Shown here piece by piece: positions 18,545 to 25,900 of a DNA stretch of 64,000 nucleotides. This stretch comes from Pseudoclavibacter helvolus. GTDB taxonomy: Bacteria; Actinomycetota; Actinomycetes; Actinomycetales; Microbacteriaceae. Within the stretch, counting starts at the first letter, position 1. Each line of letters starts with the position of its first letter. The position numbers were made by a program, and so were the translations under genes. Below the pieces are notes generated by a model that saw nothing but the letters and a program-made list of their open reading frames with translations, was not told the DNA's origin and searched no databases. Location: positions 62,001-126,000 of the forward strand of contig NZ_JACHWJ010000001.1 of NCBI RefSeq assembly GCF_014191305.1, read 5' to 3'.

Positions 18545-19330
18545 GTGACGCCCCGCAGGTCGCTGGGAGGATGGGCGTGGCTCATCCTCACCGGCTTGCT
18601 GGCGGGGTTCCTGTCCGGGCTCTTCGGTGTTGGCGGGGGCATCCTCATCGTGCCCGCGCTTGTGTACCTGGTGCGGCTCGACACTCGTCTGGCAGCCGGC
18701 ACGTCCCTCCTGGCGATCCTGCCTTCCGCGATCGTTGGAGTCCTGACGTACGCGAGCGCGGGCAATGTCGATCTGTTGCTTGCGGCGCTGCTGGCCCTCG
18801 GCGCGATCGTCGGGGCGCCGATCGGCTCCTGGCTGCTTGAGAAGGTCTCGAAGCGGACGCTGCAGTGGTCGTTCATCGCCTTCATCGGCGTGGTCATCGT
18901 CTCGCTCTTCCTTGTTGTCCCCTCGCGGGATGCCGCCGTGCACATCGACGTGCTCGGGGGAGTGCTCCTGGTCATCCTTGGGGTCTGCACGGGCATCCTG
19001 TCCGGGCTGCTCGGCATCGGCGGTGGCGTCGTTGTCGTCCCGATGCTCGTTGTGCTCTTCGGCTCGAGCGACCTCCTCGCGAAGGGCAGCTCGCTGCTCA
19101 TGATGATCCCGACTGCACTCTCCGGCACGATCAGCAACCTCCGGCGGAAGAACGTTGACGTCGGGGCCGGCCTCGCGGTTGGCGGGGCTGCGTGTCTCAC
19201 GACGACCCTCGGCGGGTTGAGCGCCGCGGCAATCTCGCCGTCGCTGGCCAACATCCTCTTTGCAGCGTTCCTCGTTGTCATCGCCGTGCGCATGGGCTTC
19301 GACGCGTGGCCGCGCCGAAGCGCCCAGTAG
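18545..19330 (+). CDS. TSUP-family (TauE/SafE) permease
   Basis: 261 aa, about eight transmembrane helices in two repeats. Each repeat carries the family pattern: AGFLSGLFGVGGGILIVPAL near the N-terminus and TGILSGLLGIGGGVVVVPML in the second half. TSUP proteins move sulfonates, sulfite or other anions across the membrane; the substrate cannot be predicted. GTG start five bases after the rsfS stop, so it is probably co-transcribed. It is the last chromosomal gene before the tRNA. Confidence 0.9.
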   Translation: MTPRRSLGGWAWLILTGLLAGFLSGLFGVGGGILIVPALVYLVRLDTRLAAGTSLLAILPSAIVGVLTYASAGNVDLLLAALLALGAIVGAPIGSWLLEKVSKRTLQWSFIAFIGVVIVSLFLVVPSRDAAVHIDVLGGVLLVILGVCTGILSGLLGIGGGVVVVPMLVVLFGSSDLLAKGSSLLMMIPTALSGTISNLRRKNVDVGAGLAVGGAACLTTTLGGLSAAAISPSLANILFAAFLVVIAVRMGFDAWPRRSAQ

Positions 19331-19378
19331 CGACACGCGCTCGGCGCCTCGATTTGGTGCGCCTCAGCTTCTGAGCTA

Positions 19379-21085
19379 TTATTTTCGAGTTCCCGGAAAC
19401 GGGTGCGGGTCTGTGGCGCAGCTGGTAGCGCACCTGCATGGCATGCAGGGGGTCAGGGGTTCGAATCCCCTCAGATCCACAATTGAAGACGTACTAGAAC
19501 TCCTGACGTCGGTTGATGCGGGTTCTGGTGTGAGGGCGGCGAAGGGCTCAGCGAGTCGGATCGTCGCCCTTTCGTCTTCGCTGATGTCGATGCCGTGGGT
19601 GAGCGCTTGGTTTGCCAGCCGCTTGCCCTGGTCGTTGGTGCGGGCGTAGAGCGTTGCGCAGTCGACCAGCAGGCCGAGGGCCGTGCTGAGTTGTTTGCGT
19701 GCTCCGGTGTGGTGGTCGTGTTCGCTGGCGAGGCGGCGGTCGATGTCGGCGAGCCCGGTGCGGATGCGGTCTTGGTGGCGCTTCAAGGTGTCGAGGTCGA
19801 TGGCGTCGGCGAAGTGCGCGGCCAGGAGCTTGTCGCTCTCGTTCTGGAGTCGCTGACGGTTCTCGGTCAGCTCGGCCATCTCCTGGGAGCGGGAGGCGAG
19901 GCGTTCATCGAACGCGGCCTCGACCTGGGCAGCCAGCGCGGTGTACTCGTCCTCGGTGATCGCGATGTCTTGGTAGCAGTCGGCGACGAGTTGCTCGGCG
20001 ACGCCGATGGGCACTGCTCGGCGGGTGCAGTTCTTGCGTTTGGAGGCCCGCCCGGAGCAAACGTAGTAGCCGTAGCGGACGCCTTGCTTGTTGGCCGGGT
20101 AGTCCAGTTGCATCCGTGACCCGCACGATCCGCAGTACAGGGTGCCCTTGAGGTAGTGGTCGTGGGAGCGTCGCCGTTCTGAGGCGATCTTGCGGGAGTC
20201 GAGGAGTCGTTGGACGTGCTGCCAGGTGTCGAGGTCGATGAGTGGTTCGTGGGTGCCGGGCTGTTCGGCGCCTTTGTAGCGGACGATGCCGATGTAGTAG
20301 GGGTTGCGCAGGATCTTGAAGAATCCTGATCGTGCCATTGGCCCGGAGGGGCGCTTGGGGGTGGGCACGGTGGTCAGGCCGCGGGCGGTGACCTCGGCGA
20401 GCAGGTCGACGACGGTGCGATCGCCGGTGGCGTACTGCTCGAACACCCACCGGATGAGCGGTGCGCGTTCGGGGTCGATCTCCACGGTGCGGTACTCGCG
20501 GCCCTGTTCGTCACGTTTGCGGACGTTGAGGTAGCCGATGGGGGCACGCATAGGGGTACCGCCGGTCTCGAACTTCTGGTTCAGACCCTTGGTGACCTCG
20601 GTGGCGAGGTTCTTGGAGTAGAACTCCGCGATGGACGACATGATCCCGTGCAGCAGCATCCCCGATGGCGTCTCATCGATGTTCTCCGTCGCCGAAACCA
20701 ACGTCACCCCGGCTTCGACGAGGCGGCGGTGGATCTCGACGTCATCTACCCGGTTGCGGGCGAGGCGGTCGACCTTGTGCACGATGCAGTAGCTGACCTG
20801 ATGGGTCGCGATGTACTCGAGCATCCGTTGCAGGTCGGGCCGGTCAGCAGAGCGCGCGGATTCTCCGGCGTCGACGAACTCCGCCACGACCCGCGCGCCG
20901 AGAGACTCGGCTTTGCGGGCGTTGGCCTCACGTTGGGCGGGGATCGAGAATCCCTCATCGCGTCCGCCCTTGGCTGCTTGTTCCTTGGTTGAGACCCGCT
21001 GGTAGGTGACTGCCGTGAACAAGGGGGCGGAGTCGGTCTCAGGGTGTGGGGCGAGGAGTGTCATCGTGATCTGTTCCTTGCTCAT
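19379..21085 (-). CDS. Large serine recombinase (ICE integrase), C-terminus replaced by integration
   Basis: 568 aa in the integrated state. The resolvase domain carries the nucleophile in TYQRVSTKEQA (about residue 32) and the R-x-x-R-x pattern HKVDRLARNRVDD. The recombinase domain has PIGYLNVRKRDEQG and FFKILRNPYYIGIV. The zinc ribbon is CGSCGSRM...YYVCSG...NC, followed by a coiled-coil region rich in Glu/Gln/Arg. The last 33 codons (19478-19382) read the antisense strand of the tRNA and chromosome (DLRGFEPLTP and onwards), so they are not native. On excision the frame continues into the HTH tail at 57300-57016. A second ATG at 21064, nine bases after AAGGAA, is a plausible alternative start. 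The gene is last in the leftward block. Confidence 0.93.
   Translation of the reverse strand: MSKEQITMTLLAPHPETDSAPLFTAVTYQRVSTKEQAAKGGRDEGFSIPAQREANARKAESLGARVVAEFVDAGESARSADRPDLQRMLEYIATHQVSYCIVHKVDRLARNRVDDVEIHRRLVEAGVTLVSATENIDETPSGMLLHGIMSSIAEFYSKNLATEVTKGLNQKFETGGTPMRAPIGYLNVRKRDEQGREYRTVEIDPERAPLIRWVFEQYATGDRTVVDLLAEVTARGLTTVPTPKRPSGPMARSGFFKILRNPYYIGIVRYKGAEQPGTHEPLIDLDTWQHVQRLLDSRKIASERRRSHDHYLKGTLYCGSCGSRMQLDYPANKQGVRYGYYVCSGRASKRKNCTRRAVPIGVAEQLVADCYQDIAITEDEYTALAAQVEAAFDERLASRSQEMAELTENRQRLQNESDKLLAAHFADAIDLDTLKRHQDRIRTGLADIDRRLASEHDHHTGARKQLSTALGLLVDCATLYARTNDQGKRLANQALTHGIDISEDERATIRLAEPFAALTPEPASTDVRSSSTSSIVDLRGFEPLTPCMPCRCATSCATDPHPFPGTRK
19407..19479 (+). tRNA. tRNA-Ala (anticodon GGC), site of ICE insertion
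   Basis: A full cloverleaf: acceptor GGGTCTG/CAGATCC (one G-U pair), D-arm GCGC-AGCTGGTA-GCGC, anticodon arm CCTGC-ATGGCAT-GCAGG with GGC in the centre of the loop, variable loop GGGTC, T-arm AGGGG-TTCGAAT-CCCCT, discriminator A. The gene is followed by CAA rather than CCA. The sequence across attR (TCCACCAAGG) shows that the uninterrupted gene ended in an encoded CCA that the ICE replaced. The tRNA must now rely on CCA-adding enzyme. Confidence 0.97.
19476..19480. other. attL core (TCCAC)
   Basis: Five bases shared with 57296-57300. They cover the last bases of the tRNA (TCCA) plus one C. The reverse strand reads GTGGA in the recombinase frame (codons GTG and the first two bases of GAT). 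Confidence 0.8.
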
Positions 21086-21281
21086 CTGCCGGAGCAGATG
21101 GTGATGCGTCGTTGATGTTCAGCGTGCCGATGCAGCGCTGGCGTTCATCGATTTCGTGGGCGTGGAGTTCGTCGGCGAGGTGCAGCACGAGGTCGACCAG
21201 ACGGGCGTGGTCAGGTGTGGAGCGCACCCGGGGTTCGGCCGAGATACGTCTCCCCGTGTTCGTTGTCCGGTAGTGCCTCAT
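21039..21281 (-). CDS. Small protein upstream of the recombinase
   Basis: 80 aa, hydrophilic. A helical middle (DHARLVDLVLHLADELHAHEIDERQRCIGTLNIN) and a disordered Asp/Thr/Pro-rich end. It overlaps the 3' end of the membrane-protein gene and the 5' end of the recombinase gene by 47 bases. The start ATG lies six bases after a GCGCACCTG motif, with GTAGGG in between as a weak ribosome-binding site. Its size and position next to the recombinase would suit a recombination directionality factor, but no family is recognised, so this is a guess. Confidence 0.5.
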   Translation of the reverse strand: MRHYRTTNTGRRISAEPRVRSTPDHARLVDLVLHLADELHAHEIDERQRCIGTLNINDASPSAPADEQGTDHDDTPRPTP

Positions 21282-21627
21282 GCCCTACAGGTGCGCTCCG
21301 TGCCTGTCGGCCCAGGTGGTCGTGCTTGCGTTCACGGCGACGGACGCTGATGAGCCTGGCGGCTGTGATGGGGCCGTTGACGAGGAACTTGAAGGCATTG
21401 ATGATGCACAGCAGCACGATCAGGTGCAGCCAGCCCGGGCCACCATCGGCGATGAGAGTGGTGCACCAGTAGGCGACGGCGAAGTAGCCGACTGAGAGCA
21501 GCATGGCCGGGATGCCCCAGCGCAGCCCTCGCCTGGTACGCAGGGCGTCGAGCAGAATGTTGGTGGGCATCCAGATCCGCATGAACGTGCGGATGCGGGT
21601 GCTGGTGTTCCAGATCAGTCGGAGCAT
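21211..21627 (-). CDS. Small membrane protein of the ICE
   Basis: 138 aa from the ATG at 21627, chosen because GGAGG lies seven bases upstream; the reading frame is open further but without a better start. Two hydrophobic helices: WGIPAMLLSVGYFAVAYWCT (about residues 37-56) and LHLIVLLCIINAFKFLVNGPI (about 67-87), then a basic tail. Similar small proteins occur in actinobacterial conjugative elements without a known role. The tail overlaps the next small gene. Confidence 0.65.
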   Translation of the reverse strand: MLRLIWNTSTRIRTFMRIWMPTNILLDALRTRRGLRWGIPAMLLSVGYFAVAYWCTTLIADGGPGWLHLIVLLCIINAFKFLVNGPITAARLISVRRRERKHDHLGRQARSAPVGHEALPDNEHGETYLGRTPGALHT

Positions 21628-21833
21628 GACGGAGTCCTCCCAAGCGGCGACGCCTTGATGGGATGGACTCACCTGGGCGGGTGCCCGGCTCGTCATGCCG
21701 TCTCCACGGAGGGTGACGGCCTAGCTGATGTGATGTCGCCTGTGCCCACGATTCTACCGGGTCAGCTGACGCTCGGGAAGGGCATGGGCGTGGGGTCGAG
21801 CTGTGTGGCTCGATCCCACTGCTGTTCGGAGGC

Positions 21834-22433
21834 TCAGGTGATCTCGCCGGTGTCAGGGTTGAGGCTGGCGTAGAAGTCGTGTTCGATCTGGCGGCGGCGT
21901 TCGACGTCGGCGATGACGAAGGCTACGAAGTCCTCGTCACGGTTCTCGATGGGGGTGTCTTCGATGGGTGCGGCTTCGTCCTCGCCGGGCCAGATCGTCT
22001 GGCGAGTGGGCCTGTCCCGGTCGAGTCGGGTGCCGCTGGCGGCGACCCAATCGCGCAGTCGCTGTCGGGTATCTGCGAAGTCGCGATGCCAGCCGATCGG
22101 GGCCGAACCGTTCTGCTGTGGATCGAAGGCGTTGAGCCAGTGGGTGTGGAGTGCGGAGAGTTCCCAGTGCAGCTCGGGGTGCCGATGCCACATCGGAGGA
22201 ATCACCGAGGTGGGCAGCCCGTAGGTGCTGCGCAGCCAGTTCACCCACTGGTTCAGCTCCAACCATGCATGCTCTGCCTCATCAGCGGTCAGGAGGTTCC
22301 AGTTGATCGGGCCGGGCGGTTCCTCCAGCACCGGTCCGAGGTCACCGTGCGGCTCAGGCGTCGATGCGGGGTCGAGATCGGGGTCTGGCCGGCCGTCGGG
22401 CTCTTCGGCTGATGCGCGAGTGTAATCGCTCAT
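21834..22433 (-). CDS. Conserved ICE protein, unknown function
   Basis: 199 aa from the ATG at 22433, thirteen bases after the SSB stop. A disordered Asp/Pro/Glu-rich N-terminus is followed by a Trp- and His-rich middle: AEHAWLELNQWVNWLRSTYGLP, PPMWHRHPELHWELSALHTHWLNAF and GWHRDFADTRQRLRDW. This Trp/His spacing resembles DUF4913-type proteins of actinobacterial plasmids and ICEs; the match is by eye only. It lies between ssb and the recombinase genes and is probably co-transcribed with them. Confidence 0.65.
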   Translation of the reverse strand: MSDYTRASAEEPDGRPDPDLDPASTPEPHGDLGPVLEEPPGPINWNLLTADEAEHAWLELNQWVNWLRSTYGLPTSVIPPMWHRHPELHWELSALHTHWLNAFDPQQNGSAPIGWHRDFADTRQRLRDWVAASGTRLDRDRPTRQTIWPGEDEAAPIEDTPIENRDEDFVAFVIADVERRRQIEHDFYASLNPDTGEIT

Positions 22434-22446
22434 GATCTGGTCCGGT

Positions 22447-22905
22447 TCAGCGGCCAAGCGTCGCAGGCTCGCGGGCCTGCGAGGACTGCTCGGGCCGTTC
22501 GAATGCCTGGCTGCGGTCAACGCCGGGCGCGCCTCGTCCCGGACCGGGGCGCGGTTCGCGTTCGATGCTCAGACGTGTGCTGACCGGGTTCGGGGCGAGG
22601 GTGTCGGCGCGGAACTCTTCGCGTTCGGCCCCGGTGGTGGGGTCTGTAAACTTCTCGAACCGTCCGGTGGCGATGAAGTCGTCGCCCTTCTTGAACAGCT
22701 CCATCGCTGCTTCAGCGGCCTTGTAGCGCACCGCGAGGTCGTGGAACGTCCGGTCGGTCTTGGTGAAGGTGCCATCATCTTCGCGTCGCCAGTGGTCGAC
22801 GCCCACACGCGCATAGAACCTCGGCGTGCCGGTCTTCTCGCTGTGGGTCAGTCGCGGGTCACCGGCGATGTGACCGACCATGATCGTGCCGTTCTTGATC
22901 CCCAT
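22447..22905 (-). CDS. ssb: Single-stranded DNA-binding protein (ICE-encoded)
   Basis: 152 aa. An OB-fold starts at the N-terminus: GTIMVGHIAGDPRLTHSEKTGTPRFYARVGVDHW...TFHDLAVRYKAAEAAMELFKKGDDFIATGRF. This fold is diverged from chromosomal SSB, with a disordered tail and no acidic tip. It probably coats the transferred single strand. AGGAGG seven bases upstream of the ATG at 22905 decides the start. About 50 bases further up lies a GCGCACCT motif. Confidence 0.85.
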   Translation of the reverse strand: MGIKNGTIMVGHIAGDPRLTHSEKTGTPRFYARVGVDHWRREDDGTFTKTDRTFHDLAVRYKAAEAAMELFKKGDDFIATGRFEKFTDPTTGAEREEFRADTLAPNPVSTRLSIEREPRPGPGRGAPGVDRSQAFERPEQSSQAREPATLGR

Positions 22906-22966
22906 CACGCATCCTCCTGTTCGCGTCGCACCGCCTCTCTTCGGCTGGTGTGACGGGAAGGTGCGC

Positions 22967-25900
22967 TCAGAGTCCACGTGGGGAAAGGTCACGCGATTCG
23001 CCACCAGCGGTGGCGAACGCTCCGGTGGTGCTCGGGGTCCGGGCCGGGTCGGCTCGCACACCGAGCGCCGCCCGGTGCGCTCGCACCGTCTCCACCGTCA
23101 GCCCGCTCGGAGAGCCCTGCGGTGCGGGTTCGGGCGGTGCAGCGTGGTCGATGTCTTCTTGCATCGCGGCCAGCCGGGTCTCGATTCGGGAGAGGTCGTT
23201 CTCTGCGTCTGCGAGGGCCCTTGTGTGGCGGAAGGGCTGTCCGATGCGTTGCTCGGCATCGTCGCGTTCTTGCTCAGCACTGGTCAGGTCGTCGCGGGCT
23301 TGCTCCAGGAGCGCGGGGATGCCGGAGGCGCGGTTCTCGATGCGCTGGATGAGCCCGACGCCGCCGTCGAGGAACGATTGGCGGGTCATAGTGAATCCAC
23401 TACGGGGCACTCCGTCGAGTCTGACGGTCACCATCGGTTCAGCTCCGAGCGCCGGGCTCGTTGAGACGGTGACGTCGAAGCCGCTGATCTTGCCGATGGC
23501 ACCGTAGTCACGGGTGGCGTAGCGGGGTGCCCATTTCAGGTCGGAGTCGTGCGCCCAGGACGCGAGCGCGTGGGCGGCGTCGGTACGGGAAGTGTAGGTG
23601 TGACCGCGTAGCTCGATGCGGAACTTCTCGCCCGAGGTATCGGTCAAGCGAGGCAGCACCGCTTCGAGGGCTTCGACATCGGAGGCAGCGCGACGTGCGT
23701 GATCGCTGGCTCGGTCGCGGGCATGGGCGAGCATCGACTCGTTGCGATGGTAGGCGCGCTCCAAGCGACGCAGCCGTTGCACTTCGGTGTGCACGGTGGA
23801 GTGCTCCAGCAGCAGCGGGTTCCCCGAGGAGATGGCTTTGGCTTCTGCGGCCGAGAGCGCGGAGGAGTCGATCTCCTCGATTTCGCGGGAGTCGAGGCTG
23901 CCACGCATGAGCTGCGCGATGAATGTGGCTTTGCGTTCGACGCCCTGCCACATGTATGAGTCGAACGATCGCTCGGTGACGAAGCGGACAATGCCGATCT
24001 CGGGATTCTGGTTGCCTTGTCGCAGGATGCGGCCCTCGCGCTGGGCGATGTCGGACGGGCGCCACGGGCAGTCCAGGTGATACAAGGCGACGGCACGGTT
24101 CTGGACGTTGGTGCCGACGCCCATCTTCTCGGTCGAGCCCATCAGCACCGCGACGTACCCGGCGCGCGCCGCAGCGAACAGCCGGGCTTTGTCCACGTCG
24201 GTCTTGGCCTCGTGCATGTACCGGATCGACTCAGGAGGCATCCCGCGTGCGATCAGTTGTGCCCGGAGTTCGTCGTAGGCGTTCCACCGGGTCGGGTTCG
24301 GGGTGCCGATGTCGGAGAACACCAGCTGCAAAGCTCCGCGCACGGGCGATTCCTGCCCGGTGATCGGGTCGAGGTAGGTGTTGTCTTTCGTCTGTTCCCA
24401 GACCCGATGGATGCTGTCGGCGGCCAGATCGACCTTGGTCGGCCCCGAGATGTCGCGCGGGGCGATCATGCGAATGTCGAGCGCGGCCTTGCGCCCATCG
24501 GTCGAGATGGTGAGCATGTTGTCCTCGCTCGGCGACACCGCTCGGGCCGCGACCTTCTCGGCGCGCGTGCCGAGGGTCTCGATGAACTGCTCCAGCTCGA
24601 CCGTGGGCTGAATCGCCACCGTTGCCGGTGCCCGGCGTCCGTCGTCGCGTTCAGCGATGTGGGGGATCGGCAGTTGCAGATCCTCGGCGGTCTTCACATC
24701 GGCGAAGATCGACCAGAGTTTCAGCATCTCGGGCACGTTCTGGAACTTCGAAAACCTTGTCTTCATGCGGAACGTGTTGTTGCCAGTGGGGGCCATCTCC
24801 ATCTGCGTGACCGTCTGCCCGAACGTCGCCGCCCACGCATCGAACGCCCCGATCCCGGCAGTCTCCAGCAAGTCCGGGCGCAAGTACTTCTGCATCACGA
24901 ACGCCTCCGTGACCGAGTTCGAGATCGGTGTCGCGGTCGCGCCGGTGACGACTCGCTCTCTGCCTTGGGAGCGAAGATATTCGAGCTTCATGTGCAGATC
25001 GCTGGCCCGGTTGGAACCCTCGATCGCGGCGTCAGCGATGTTGGAGTCGGTGGCGAGGTTCTTGTACATGTGCATCTCGTCGACGACCACGTAGTCGATG
25101 CCGGTGTCCTCGAAGCACACCCCGGCATCCCGACTGGTGTCGATGCGGGCTTTGACCTTGTTCTCCAGCTGGAGCAGCTTGCGCTGGATGCGCTTGACGC
25201 TCATCGCGTTCTCACCCGTGGCCGCAGCCAGCACTTCCCGCATCTCGTCAACCTGGGCTTGGATGTACGCCTGCTGGGTCTCTGCGCGCAGCGGGATCTT
25301 CTCGAACGCTCCCTGCGTCACCAGGACGCCATCCCACTCGTTCGCCGACGCCCGCGCGACGAACAGGCGACGCTTGTCGGCGGTGAGGTCTTTGCTGGAC
25401 GCGGCGAGAATCCGGGCCTGTGGATAGATCTGCAGCCACTCGCGGCTGAACTGTTCCAGCATGTGGTTCGGGATCACCAGGACCGGCTTGTCGATGAGAC
25501 CCATGCGGCGCATCTCCATCACGCCCATGATCATTTCCGCCGTCTTGCCCGCTCCGACCTCGTGGAACAGCCCGGCGGAGGGTTCGGCGATCATGCGCGC
25601 GACTGCTGAGCGCTGGTGCGGGCGCGGGGTGAAGTTCTCCGCCAGCCCCGGCAGGCTCAGGTACTCGCCCGCGTTCGTGTAATCCCTGAGCACAATGGAA
25701 TTGAAGCGCCGGTTGTACTCGTTCACGAGGGTGCGGGCGCGTTCGGGGTCTTCGAATACCCACTCGGAGAACCGCTCTTGCAGGGCGTCGGCTTTCTCCT
25801 GCGCGGCGGTGGTCTCCAGCGGGTTGAGCACGCGGCGCTTTTTGCCGTCGAGCTCTTCGATCTCGTCATAGACGAGTAGGGTGCGCTGTTCCATGATTGC